NCBI GenBank assembly: GCA_008477525.1
Contig: SPDT01000007.1
Coordinates: forward strand, 4,650,001-4,714,000
Reading direction: 5' to 3'
DNA from: Hypomyces perniciosus
Taxonomy: Eukaryota; Ascomycota; Sordariomycetes; Hypocreales; Hypocreaceae
DNA length: 64,000 bases
Numbering within the stretch: the first letter of the stretch is position 1; every line of letters begins with the position of its first letter. Below the pieces are notes generated by a model. It saw only the letters and a program-made list of their open reading frames with translations. It had not been told where the DNA came from and ran no database searches. A program made the translations under genes and the position numbers. Shown in pieces: positions 22,693-34,310 of this stretch.

Positions 22693-23443
22693 GGTTACTG
22701 GCTAGATTATGGGAGGGGGAGGGGTCTTGAGATTTGATTTATGGATTCAGTAAAGACCGAGTCATCTCGTTGTGTGACGAAGACGAGATGCAAAGCAAGG
22801 GGGAGAGAGGAGACGCGCTCAAGGCAGCAGTCACGCGTTGAGAGTGGTGGTGCTGAAGATGCGTTGTCACGTGGGGATACTAATGGACAAGGTACTTCGT
22901 ACGAGTATGTAGTAGTACTACAAACACCTGCGTTTCTGCTAATCTTATTAGTGCCCAAGAGAAGAAACGGCTTCTATGATCTGTCAGAAGTGCACTGTAT
23001 GAATGCTGACGTAATCAGTCCATGTGATGAGCTTTGGTATTGGGATGTTTTAGAATGGGCAGATTTGGCGAGGCTGTCGTACTGCCGGAATTACGGCTCC
23101 AACGACCTGGCTTGTTGTACTCCGTAAGTGCGACAGAGGACAAGACAGTATTGGACGAGCATATGGAGGATTGCGTCACTCTGCCACAGGGCCCCAGTCC
23201 GAGGATTTACGGCGTGTACAGCGCCCAAGGCATGCCATGGATTAGAACAAACAAACCTACCTAATACTCCGTAGTAGTACCCAAGCTACCCCGCTGGAAC
23301 GCCACTGATCAACCAGCGCCCAGCTTCGGATATTACTGCGAGTACTAATACTTGCTGTCGCCTCTCAGTCCCGTCCCGTACCGATAGATAAATAGATAAG
23401 CCTTGGCTCTCCTATTAATGCAATTAATTCCAGGACTACGGAT
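22693..23443. promoter_or_regulatory. Shared divergent promoter region of rad50 and wc-2
   Basis: About 750 bp between two start codons facing away from each other. It holds three copies of the recurring motifs (TACTTCGTA at 22893, TACTCCGTA at 23118 and 23265) but no long open frame with homology. Specific transcription-factor sites cannot be assigned with confidence. Confidence 0.5.
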
Positions 23444-25002
23444 ATGTTAGTAGAGACCAACGGCACAATGTCACAAGGCCAAGGCCCACCAACCCTCTTT
23501 TCCCGCCATGATCACTTCCACGACGTCTTTCCTCTGCAGGACGCCGCAGGCGGCCAGGGCATGACTGATGCAGCATTCCAGGTTGGCGCAGGCGGGCTTG
23601 ACAGCAACGACATGATGGCGCTCTTTGACAGCAGCATGCTGGGCGGCTTTGGTGGCAGCAGCGACATGTCCATGGGCATGGACCCCCCTAGATCCGGCGA
23701 CCTCCACAACGCCGACGATACGATGGAGAAGTCAATAGCGCGGGCGGAAAACCAGTTCAACACGGCGGCTAACAACGTGCCCGGCGCCGGGCCGATGCCT
23801 CCCGCTGCATTCGCCCAGATGGGCATGAACCTCTCAACCGCCAACCTGTTGACCGAGTTCACGAAGCGGAGGAACTGGCCTGCCAAGGTGGTGGAGGAGC
23901 TGAAAGACCTGTTGCAGATTCTCGATGCAAACGGCCGCATCAAATATGTCTCGCCGAGCATCACCACCCTTCTGGGGTACACCGCCCTGGAGCTCCAGGA
24001 CGTGTTTCTGAAGGATCACATCCACTCTGATGACCAGGGCGTGTTCGTCGCAGAGCTCAACGAGTCGATAGCATCCGGCACTCCGTTGCGCATGTTCTAT
24101 CGGCAGAGGAAGAAGGATGGCGGCTATGTCATCTTCGAGACCGTTGGCCATGCCCACATTGCCGCCGCCAGGTTTGCTCCCAATCCAAACAATCAGTCCC
24201 GTTTCTGTCAGGCCGTCTTCATGATGGCGCGTATTTATCCAACCAAAAACGCTGCCCTGTTGGACTCATTCCTGGAGCACAAAATCGAGAATGAGCGCTT
24301 AAAGCGTCGTATATCCGAACTGCGGAGAGAGGAGGAATTAGAAGATGAGATCCAGAGGCAATGGCTGCAGAGTCAAAGTCAGAGCCAGGAAGGTCGATCA
24401 GATATAACACCTTCCGAGGACACTGGCCAGCCATCATTCACGGTTCACGGCGGTTTCGATGGACAAGCAGCGGCATCGGCGGACGAGAACTCGGCGCTCA
24501 CCAAAGAGAATCTTGAAGGGGCGGAGGCCGGCAGGAAACAGGATTCACTGCGAGACAAGATGGCACGATATGAGGGCACGTCGCACACTGACACTATTGA
24601 GTTACTGACAGGTCTGCGGTATCTGGAGGGAGAGCGTAGTCGAGGCATCACCACTGGTAACATGAGTCCCACCCTCATTCGAGGCGATGCAGGGATTGCT
24701 ATCCCCATGGAGAGGGATTCCAGGCCGGGAGATAAGAAGAAGAAGATCAAGACAGCGGAGGAATATGTCTGCACAGACTGCGGTACGTCTTTCGTCGCAT
24801 ATGTTGGTCAACATGAGATGACTCAAGGACTAACTGCATTATAGGCACCCTCGATTCACCTGAATGGCGGAAAGGCCCCAGTGGACCAAAGACTCTCTGC
24901 AACGCGTGTGGTCTCCGATGGGCCAAGAAGGAGAAAAAGAAGGTTGTTCATCCCAATATGGCGACTTATCGAACATCAATGCCCGGCCCATCAATGGGCT
25001 GA
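23444..25002 (+). CDS. wc-2: White collar 2 (WC-2/LreB) PAS-GATA blue-light regulator
   Basis: Exons 23444-24782 and 24845-25002 (498 aa, 62-nt intron inside the zinc-finger coding region). A single PAS domain covers about residues 150-275 ([20 protein letters not shown] ... [20 protein letters not shown]). It lacks the flavin-binding LOV signature, as expected for WC-2 as opposed to WC-1. A coiled segment ([20 protein letters not shown]) follows. The C-terminal GATA finger, CTDCG...LCNACGLRW (CX2CX18CX2C, starting near residue 443), is completed across the intron, then a basic tail KKEKKK. WC-2 binds DNA with WC-1 as the white collar complex and drives light-induced and clock genes. The ATG at 23468 (MSQGQGPP) resembles the N. 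crassa N-terminus and may be the true start (490 aa). Confidence 0.95.
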
Positions 25003-25866
25003 TGGACTAGGGTGAAGGACGGATGTGAAAGTATTTTACGGCAGGACCGGGCACAATGGACAGGAGGAACTTTTGTAACGAATAAGCAGACGCACGGACT
25101 GGAGTTGGACTGGTTTCAAAGAAGCATGCATTGTGGCTGGCGGGAAAGAATCTTTTTTTAAGCACAAGTAGTATGATACCTTTTGGCGATACAATGGGCC
25201 GATGGAGGATCGTAGGTAAGATTGAATGTACGAAATACGTTGTATCCGAGATAGCCATTCAGGCAGCCCAGCAAGACAATGCCCTCATAGCACGAGTCAT
25301 GAATGTTGTGACCAACACGGCAATGCACGACAGGCAACACAACAGGCCCCATGTCAAGCAATCAATTATTAACTCAAACGCCATCCCGCATGATGAAAGA
25401 CCCAACAGCCTGGTCCATGGGATTGGGAGGATTCAGACCAACCCCAATATAAATACTACATATATAGATAGGGTAGGTCTACCAGAACGTATTTAACTAG
25501 GAGTACTTCGTACACGTACGCTCGCCCTTTTAGCGGCCTCTAAAATTAGTAAATGTATTGCATGGATATATCGTGTTAGTGTCTCGGATTACTTCGTACC
25601 TCGTACTGTGACGACCGGGTCAACAGCCACCTGTGAAAGACGGTATTAAATCGGCCCCTAAAAGAGCCATCCCATCGGTATTCGATCGGGCCATCGAACG
25701 AACTAATACACACCGCTCGAATAGCTTCCAAGGCCTTGGCTCTTTAACTTTCACTCATAGCCTGAATTCGATTCCCTCAGATGCTTAGTACCTATTTATA
25801 TATGTTGACGCACACCTTCACACCTTTTTCGTACACCTTTGAACTCACATCTTCATCATTATCATT
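25003..25866. other. Spacer between wc-2 and amidase genes
   Basis: About 860 bp. TACTTCGTA copies at 25504 and 25590, surrounded by degenerate GTACG-type repeats. No gene seen; small frames lack homology. A CT/TCA-rich leader precedes the amidase ATG. Confidence 0.5.
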
Positions 25867-27913
25867 ATGGCGCCTCTAGACATGTTTGCTGACTATCCTG
25901 ACCCTATTGAGGGGACTGATACTGGATATGTCCCACGGACTGACAAAAATCTCGTACTGAAAGGATGGCCTCTGGTGATAGGGGCTGGAATGTACGCCGA
26001 GCTCTTTCCCTGGCTGTGAATAGAATGAAATATCCTTTGCTAACTTATCTGCTCCGTGTAGTTTATCAAGGAGCAACGCCGTCGCGCGATACTTTTGGTA
26101 TAATGCTCGCCTCCACGTCCTCAGGGACATGTCAGTACTGGACGAAGTGCCCTATACTTTTCATGTGCGCGGTCTCCTTATCAGATTTGAGATGATTGAT
26201 GGCATCGTATGGTGCTGACGAGACGAACAGCCCTGTGTCACACCCTTGGGTAAAACAGGGCCCATGCTTGATTTTGGCCCTGAACTTTTGGCTTCCAAGT
26301 ACGCCACATCCGATGTGCGATACTATTCAGTCAGCGACTACCATGAGATGTACAAGTCTGGCAAGGTCACACCACTGCAAGTCGCCGAGACGCTTCTGTC
26401 TCTAACCACCCAGCCAGGCAAGTATAAGGATGCCTGGGCGGACTCTCATGGCGCAGACCATCTTGTGCTCGAAGCGGCCAAGGCGTCTACCGAGCGCTGG
26501 GCCGCTGGCAAGCCTCTGGGTATTTTGGATGGAGTGCCTATCGGTGTCAAGGATGATACCGACGTCAAGGGCTATGTTAACCACATCGGCATGAAGTATA
26601 ATCCTTCTTTGCCTTGCTTCGCACCAAAGGAAAAGTCCATATGGCCAGTGAAGGCGCTTCAGGATGCTGGAGCTGTTGTTATCGGAAAGAACACCATGCA
26701 TGAGCTTGGATCAGGTACGCTGCTGATGTGAATACGAGAGTGGGAAAAAGGCATGATACTAACAAGGCTGCAGATACCAGTGGTTTGAATGTACGGAATG
26801 AAGCCCTTCTCGGAGTTGTTTGGTGCAAGCGTAAGCTAACTTGAGTCTTATCAGGTCAGCCAAGGTACACCAACAAACCATCTCAACAACGCCTACTACC
26901 CAGGCGGATCCTCTAACGGCGCAGGATCCTCCATCTCAGCTGGCATTGTCCCCATCTGCATTGGTACCGACGCAGGAGGCAGTATCCGCATCCCCGCCAA
27001 CTTCAATGGCATCTACGGCCTCAAGCCCAGTCATCACCGCACCGATGTTATGAGAAGCACCGTGTGCGTCACCGGACCTCTTGCCGCCAACGTTGCTGAC
27101 CTCACCATTGCCTACCGTTTCATGTCCCAGCCTAATCCGGAGTGCCCTACGCAAGGCCGCTTTGGCCTCTCGCTCCCCCCTGAGCCCTCGGCGAAGCGCA
27201 TCATAGGCGTCTACCGCGAATGGTTCAACGAGGCTGATCCGCGGGTTAAAGAAGTGTGTGATAGGGCGCTCGAGTACTTCGCTGCTAAGCGCGGATATGA
27301 AATTGTGGATATCACTATCCCATACTTGTCTGAATCGCGGATCGGTCACGGTGGTCTCTGTGTCACTGAAATGTACGAGACGGTCCGTCGGCGAACTCCT
27401 AACCCGGCGGACTGGCCCACACTTCTCGGCCCAGCCAACAAACTCCTCCTCTCGATAGCCGCGCAGACCCCAGGCGTCGACTATCTCAGGTTCAACGCCA
27501 TCCGCACCGTTCTCATGCGTCACCTAGCATTCCTCTTCCAGAAATACCCCGGCCTGCTCATTATGACGCCGACAGCGCCAGTGATCGGATGGCCGCGCTC
27601 ACCAGGTGATGATGCTTATGGCTCGAGTGATACGAATTCGTCGTTGCGAAACATGTCATACGTCTTCTTGGCTAACATGACAGGCACGCCGTCTGTGTCA
27701 GCGCCTGTGGGATATGTTGATCCCGAGCAGGGCGATGGGAAGCTGCCAGTGAGTTTGATGGCTACGGGCGAGTGGGGAAGTGAGGAGCAGTTGTTGGCGT
27801 GGGCAGGTGAGGCGGAGGAGTATTTGCATGAGACGAATGTGGAGGGACGCAGGCGCCCAGATGCGTGGGTTGATGTGCTGACCTTGGCACAAGAAAAGGA
27901 GGGGAATCAATGA
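25867..27913 (+). CDS. Amidase signature-family hydrolase (fungal acetamidase-like)
   Basis: Five exons: 25867-25991, 26062-26164, 26231-26714, 26774-26790, 26855-27913 (595 aa). Exon 4 is only 17 nt (DTSGLN). All introns are GT-AG, 59-70 nt. The joins rebuild a continuous amidase. The catalytic lysine is in VPIGVKDDTD, then HELGSDTSGLNVSQGTPTNH, and the Gly/Ser-rich signature GGSSNGAGSSISAG...GTDAGGSIRIPA supplies the Ser-cisSer-Lys triad. A C-terminal half with MTGTPSVSAPVGY is also typical. It hydrolyses an amide to acid and ammonia; whether the substrate is acetamide, a fatty amide or another compound cannot be told. The first 41 residues (PIEGTDTGYVPRTDKN) match the N-terminal extension common in ascomycete members. 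It is convergent with the next small gene, about 150 bp apart. Confidence 0.9.
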
Positions 27914-28064
27914 ATAGGTGTGCACTAGTGATTAAAATCCTTTGTGTAAGCGATGAGTTGGGATATAGCAATGCTTGTAATGTACGTTCATTGGCCATCA
28001 CGATGGTTGTGTTTGATAAACTCAGCATGATATTTATCTTCGTAGCTTGCTACCCGTGATAGCC

Positions 28065-29093
28065 TTACTTGATGAACTTGGAGGCAAAGCCCATGAGACC
28101 ACCTTGCTGCTGAGCCTGGCTCTTGAAGTACATCTTCATGGCCAATTCACCGGCTTGTTGGACCACCGACTCCTTGCTAGCGCCAGATGACACCTTGCCC
28201 TGAGAGGCCTTGGAATCGAAGAGCTGCCAAGAGGTGAGTAAGTGCATTCCTGGACCATTTCATTGACAAGAGGAAGAAAGATTTATGATACCTTGCTGGC
28301 TTCGGACATGGCTAGGCCGAGGAATGCACCCTGGCTCTGCTTCTCGCCAGTCTCGCCCTGTGTGAACTTCTTGAGGGCCTGCAGGGCCGCTGCAGTTCCA
28401 AGGGTATTCTCATCGGCGACGTCATCATCGTCATCATACGTCTTCTTGTGCTTGCGAATGGCATCTAGACCAAGCCCACCAAGGGCACTGTGTTAGCCAC
28501 ATGCCCTTTTTCGTGCAAGACAAGATGATACCCCCTCACCAATGCCAAGATGGCCGAGAGGGGCAAGCATCACGAGATGCTCTGATTGGTAGTATGCTAT
28601 GTGTGTATGTATGGATGTATGTACTAACCTTGCTCGTCGATGTCTTCATTGGCAAGACGAGACTTGTTTTGGCCGATGGAGCTGATGATGCTGGAGAAGA
28701 GCTCGCTGCTGCCAGAAGAGCCGGCGCGGCTATTTGCCTCCTCGTGGGCTTGACGGAGATCATCGTCGTCATGGTGGACATCTCCGCCAGCGGGATAGTT
28801 GCCTCCGTGGGCTTCTAATGGTGGAATACGGGGTTAGAAATGGTCATTTTTGACGTCCTTTGAGACGTTATCGGACAAGGCTGTATGTTGACTAACTGTT
28901 TCCCGGGGGGAGAGGATTGTTTCCTAAGGCCCCATGTCAGCTTCACCCAGAATGGAGGATGGAAGATGGTAATGGTGATGATGGTGATTCTACAAAGATG
29001 CGATCCGAGATGCATGTGGGAGTTTTGGTTCAACATACCCTGATTGACCTGCTTGTCAAGGAACTCCTTGCCCGCGCTGAAGATCTTGTCCAT
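28065..29093 (-). CDS. Small beta-flanking / DUF7721-like fungal protein
   Basis: Five exons in coding order: 29093-29039, 28923-28897, 28814-28629, 28464-28292, 28223-28065 (199 aa). Exon 2 is a 27-nt microexon (NNPLPPGN). The protein begins MDKIFSAGKEFLDKQ and has an Asp/His-rich segment (GGDVHHDDDDLRQAHEEANS). It continues with LFSSIISSIGQNKSRLA, IDEQDAIRKHKKTY, and a C-terminal Ala/Lys-rich part (ALQALKKFTQ, FLGLAMSEASKLFD, QAGELAMKMYFKSQAQQ). This order is that of a fungal family usually annotated as beta-flanking protein (DUF7721 in recent Pfam, from memory). Its function is unknown; the composition suggests a soluble helical cytosolic protein. The start is at the first ATG and every splice preserves the family reading, so the model is solid although the role is not. 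Confidence 0.85.
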
Positions 29094-29389
29094 GGTGACG
29101 ATGAATGCAGTTGTAAATTGATGCCACGCAAAATTCACAGATGGGAAGCTGATATCGTCGATGGGTTTACAAGAATTAAAGAGAGGCAGCTTGTTCGAGA
29201 CGTCACGTCTCGATGCAATGGTCGATTACCCCGCCATCATGCACGCAAAGCCCGCCATTAGAAGCTGAAAGTCGACCAGATGACGCCTCGAGTACAGAGT
29301 ACAGAGTACCTGTAGCGGCCTCCTGTCGATGCGGGGTGTTTTGCCAAATGGAACGTCGATGCTCCTTGATAATCAGAAGAGCGGGACGG

Positions 29390-29420
<31 letters not shown>

Positions 29421-31943
29421 ATAGAGATTGACCAAGGGGACTCTATCATGTATGGCGACGAATAAGTTCATTCCTAGCAATAATCTTTGAAAGCAACAGT
29501 TTCCAAGAGCTCCCAACTCGTTGATATAATAGAGAGATGTATGTACTAATTAGTAGTCGTGGTCAATATACCCCCTGTCTCTAAGTCTTGTCTGAAATTC
29601 TGTCTGTATGACACCGTTGCAGTTGGATTTTAGAGATATGGAACATTAGCAACATTCTGTCTCTACGGAGAGGTCTCTTCAACTGTATCGTATTGACGTT
29701 TGATGAGGGAATCAACAGTTTCGTGCCCGAGAAATGTCAAGTCATGGCTGCCTATGTCATAGCGCCCGCAGCTGAGATAAGCTTGTCAGCCCTATAATAC
29801 AGCCACGTTGGCGGTGGAGGTTCACACCCAACTGAATTTCTTTCATGCGACAACCAGAGGGAGGCATCTATTGCATTATACATCACTATATCAGTGGCAT
29901 AGGTAAAGTTCTTGACTGTTTGATGAATAGAGTTGGATGCGAGTACTTGGTGGGGCTGCAAAAAGTATCCTTGAAACGGATTAAAAATATCCATGGATAC
30001 TCGGATTCCAACTGCCCTCTCGTTATGCAGCAAATTGTTCTTTTTTTGGATGCAGGATTCTAAGCCAAGCTGATTGATGGTTTATCCGGCTGAGGCATCT
30101 TCCGTCTGCGGGCGCTAGGCATAGTCTCCGTTTTTTGCCCAATAAATCAAAATTAGCCACACAGCCGTATATCAAGGCCCTTGTGCCGTGTCGGTGCAGT
30201 CCGTCGTGCGGCAAAGGGAGATCAGCGAAAGTCGCGCATGTACGGAGTGCTGTCGGGGTCTGAAACTGATGATATGATTGTGAATCGCGACGACAACACA
30301 AAATCATGCAGTGCTTACTGGCCTTCACTGCTTGGGAATGTAGCGCGGAGTCGTGGCGTGTTTCGGAGTGGCGCTGAAACGGACAACCACCCGCACCTCC
30401 ACAATGCCCTTATTTGAGGAAGCCCTGATCAATGTCCAGTCTCAACGGGGAAACCGACTCTTAAATGGACAGATGCCGCTTGAATAATATGTCCCGAATA
30501 GGCAACATGGTGAGGCGTCGTGTTTTGACCACCAGGCACATTCATACTGAGTGAAACGCCATTAAGTTACTTCGTCCTTCGTACTTCGTACACTCTCTGC
30601 AAAGTAGTAGCGCCCGTTTTGCTGATACGGGCTACGGCATTGTCCGAATTCTTGTGACAGGTATCCGTTGTTTTTGACTTTCCCCCAAAAGATGCCGTGT
30701 AGGACATGAACACCATAGGCTGACAAAGACGTAGCTAAATTGAATGCATAGGTGTGTGGAGGCTTGATAATAATACCACTGGTACGAGGTACTAGTAGTA
30801 TTAGCTATGACGACAGATAACCACTTTGCTAGTTGTCTTGTCATTCACGCATGTTCGATACGAGTGCTCCGTGCTCCGTAATACGCTAGGAATATTACTA
30901 CTAGGACTACTGCCTGTAGATTGCCGTTGCCGTTTAGCACAGCCCCATGAGGCTCCATCGAATCTACCGACGCAAAAGTAGAATGAATAGTGGCAGTTCT
31001 TTTGCATGTGGATGGATTCTTCAACAACTCAATGAAACACGAGGAAACAAGTGGTTGCGTAGCGCTCACAAAGCTTCTGATACTAAAACAACAATGCCTC
31101 CAATCTCCTTCTGAAAAATGCTTATTGTCGTTGTTGTCTCACCATCACACTATCGCACTAATCCCAGTGGGGATCCACTCCACTGCGCTGATCGTTACGG
31201 GGCACGGAGTACGGAGTACATAGGGTACTACTTCGTACTCCGTACAGTGCGTCAAAAAAAAAGCCAGCCAAGCCCAGCCCCCCCGGCTCAGGGCCGTCTA
31301 GGTCTTCAGCGCCCAGCCGTAGCCATGCATGGGCCACTGTCGCAGTACATCCAAGACAGCCTTAGGCAAGGGGAGGCCACCACCTCAGAGGCCAGCGCTC
31401 CGAGCGGTTCGCAGCAGCACTGTACGAACTGTGCGAAGTTATGCATGTATGTTTTTCTTTGAGGCGCATGTCGTTTAAGGTCATGCATCCCCTCTCCAAA
31501 CTCCGTTTCGCCTTGCTCCATCAGCCAGACCCTCATCCCGACAACTCGCCCCCCCTGGCCTGTCTGGTCAAGTCAACCTTACAAAGACCGCACCTTAATA
31601 TTATTGCAGTTACTTTATCGCTCGGTTTCCTGCGTTTTTGTTGGCCCTGTCTTTGTTCTTGTGCATTACCGTCTTTCAGTACCCCCTTTGTCGCCCGCCA
31701 TCCTTCTGCTTCTCGTACGATCGTTTCTTTTCGTCTCCTCGCCGTGTCACCTCGATCAACTCGAACTAGTTCCTTCATTCGACTCGCCCTGTTCTTATCT
31801 TGTCCTGTTTCTTCGCCTACAATCGACGCGACTCCCACCTGAGCATCGCCAAGTCCATTCGTTGTACGTAAATCTCGCAAAGGAGGACATCTTCGCATCA
31901 CCCGTCCGTCACGGTCCGCCGACTCCCGGTTGGAGTCGACAAC
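29094..31943. other. 2.85-kb spacer without recognisable gene
   Basis: A (TA)10 run at 29401-29420 lies in the promoter of the small gene. Motif copies occur at 30582, 31210, 31229 and 31236, the last three overlapping within 35 bp. A long C/T-rich leader (about 31500-31900) belongs to the downstream membrane-protein gene. Short open frames around 29750-30420 and 30990-31460 show no family similarity. Confidence 0.5.
29401..29420. repeat. (TA)10 microsatellite
   Basis: Ten uninterrupted TA units, preceded by CATACATACA. It lies about 300 bp upstream of the small beta-flanking-like gene. Confidence 0.95.
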
Positions 31944-33387
31944 TTGCCCACCGTGGCTACCAGGCTCGAGTCTCGAAAGTCGCTGCTCGGCGCCGACCCG
32001 GGCTTCTCGCAAAATAGCGCGCAGTATCACCATCAGCATTCTTACAGCCAGAGCGGCGACTACGGCAATGAATACGGCCAGGCCTACCCCCAGGCATCGT
32101 TGGCCCAACCAGCATACACGCAGCCGACCTATGCCGAGAACGCGAACCTGAACCAGAACTTTGACCAAGGCTATGTTGCGCGAGAGGGACTGGCATCGGC
32201 TGGTGCTGCTCCGAGCACTGCTGGTACCAAGGTCGATTTCCTCAAGAGCAAATGGCCTTCCAGCTTCATGATTGTCACGGGTGTCCAGGCCATCATCTGT
32301 CTGGCCTTTGAGGCGTACGTTTCTGAACTCGACTGCTTTTGAGACTGGTTGGTGCTAATATTTATTCAACAGATACGTGTTCGGCAAGTTTCAGCTGAGT
32401 CTTGGCTCATATGTCTGGGCTCCCCAGGTTCAATCTCAGTACAAAACGATACCAACTTTCCTTACTCTCTTCATCTTCGGCTTTCTCTACGAATTGATTC
32501 TTGCGCTTGATGCGTTGCGAATGAAGAATACCATCCAAATCATCGGCGTCTGTATTGCCAACCTAGCGCTCCTTGTCTACACGGCCCTTCAAATCGATCA
32601 GATCCAGGTCGCTTTCAATGTGTTGGAGACAAACGGCGCGCTGATCCAAGGTCTTACCGCTGCCGTTCTCTGGGGTAATATCAAGGCGTACCTTATTGCT
32701 ATCCCAGCCATTATCGCCGTTACTACAATCGGCATGGTTTTCATTGCCTGGAAGCTCTACCAGCAATTTTCTTGGGATATCCTCAAGAATATCGGTGCTG
32801 ACTACCGCATGAAGAAGCGATTCCTTCACTACCAGGTGTGTAATTCTCATAAATGGTGTGGATTGGATTATATGACCTACTAACGTGTGTTTTGCCAGAT
32901 CTACATTTCCTTGCTCAAGTTTGACTTTTTCTTCTTCCTTGGGTTCATCATTCAGTTTGTCGTTGTTGTTGCTCAGCGAACTGACCCTGAATTCGCCTTG
33001 ACCGTTGCGACCGTCCCGATCACAATCGCAATTCTACTTGCCGCTGCATACTTCACCCGCAGGGAAAACAAGACCGGCGTGGTCATTGTCATCCTCCTTT
33101 ACTTCGGTGGTCTCTCTTATTTCATCTTTAAGCTTGTCCGCATTTATCAACCCACTCACACCGAGGCCTACCAGGCTGTTCGAAAGTCTCTCACGGCCTT
33201 CGCCGTCATTACCATTCTCTTAATTGTTATGACAATTGTCAACGCCTGTATTTGCATGCACAACTTTGGCGCCGGCCTAAAGGCCCACCTGACCTCTTCG
33301 GGTCAGGATGAGGAGAAGCAGGATATCAACTCTTACGGCATGAACGATGTCAAGCCACCGGCGGCTAGCCGGATGACCATTGACTAA
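31944..33387 (+). CDS. UPF0658-like Golgi/endomembrane multi-pass protein, 5' end unresolved
   Basis: Exons (31944)-32314, 32373-32835 and 32899-33387 give about 440 aa with introns of 58 and 63 nt. An N-terminal hydrophilic part rich in Tyr, Gln and Asn (YSQSGDYGNEYGQAYPQASL) precedes about eight hydrophobic segments: MIVTGVQAIICLAFEAYVFG, LTLFIFGFLYELILALDAL, IIGVCIANLALLVYTAL, LIAIPAIIAVTTIGMVFIAW, FFFFLGFIIQFVVVVAQ, VPITIAILLAAAYFTRR, VVIVILLYFGGLSYFIFKLV and FAVITILLIVMTIVNACI. The arrangement resembles the UPF0658 Golgi membrane proteins of S. pombe. That assignment is from memory and moderate. The frame is open from upstream of 31944, but no ATG lies between about 31500 and the first TM helix. 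The true start must therefore sit in an upstream exon, possibly spliced from the GTACGTAAA at 31864 or earlier. Confidence 0.72.
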
Positions 33388-34310
33388 ATGGCATTTAGAA
33401 GCTTCCTGAGATGGACATAGAATGCTCGGAGGGGTGGGATGTACAAATAAACGAATTTATGAAAGGGAAAGGCTTTGCTCTTCTCACTTGAGTCTAGTCA
33501 GGAGGGACAGGCATTCAGACGAAGGGCAACCGAGGAGGCTTTGGAAAGTGTTGGATGTTATCTCTTCAACTAAACGGATACCAATATTTCTTTTCTTCGT
33601 TTATTTTTTTTCTTCATCGGATGGGCTCATGCGACGGAGGATGTTGGGCCCGTCCTCTGTCCCCACGATGGCGGCGTGGAGTTTTGGGATACTAATGCTT
33701 TTATTTCCTTTATGATCATCAAGACTCAGATACACCATGTACAGGTGAAGCTTGGTCTGCAAAAAACTCATGGGAGTGGTGGTAATTTTGCTTGCGTGGA
33801 TGAAAGATGGGACTGCTTCTAGACGAGCAATGTCTTTTCCTTAGCTATTCCATACTATCTATGGCTTTACCAATGACGAAACTTTCATATGTTGAATCAA
33901 GCCTCTACTCGTATAGTGAATGAATGAGTGACTTGTCCTTAGTAATGGAGATTTGGGCATTGGATCTTAATCGATCTTTGAAGAGTGAACTGACGGCGAT
34001 AGACCAATACTCGGTTAGTCCAAATCATGGATAATCATATCTGATATTGATCCCATTCCTAACGAGCTAGACTATGCTACCATGGAATCCAACCTAGCGA
34101 TTCCCAGTATTTAAAGACGCTGTCCCAAATCCAACCCTCCCATTGAATACCATATTTCCCGCCTTAACCATAAAATAGAGGAGAGAGAGTGTGTGTGTGC
34201 ATGTGTGTGAAGATGAGTGAGAATACCGCAAAACGCCATAGCGAACGCAACCGCCAGTCGTAAGATTACGCCCCCAAAAAACCAATCCGAAAGGGAATGA
34301 GTGACCCTCA
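33388..34310. other. Convergent 3' spacer
   Basis: About 920 bp between the convergent membrane-protein and GID2-like genes. AT-rich, with a TG/CA repeat-like stretch near 34190-34210. No gene or motif copy seen. Confidence 0.5.

Noticed and set aside
12022..29093. A biosynthetic gene cluster around the transporter and amidase
   Set aside because: There is no synthase, P450 or pathway regulator; the genes between are mitotic, repair and light-sensing functions, so co-location is not evidence of a pathway.
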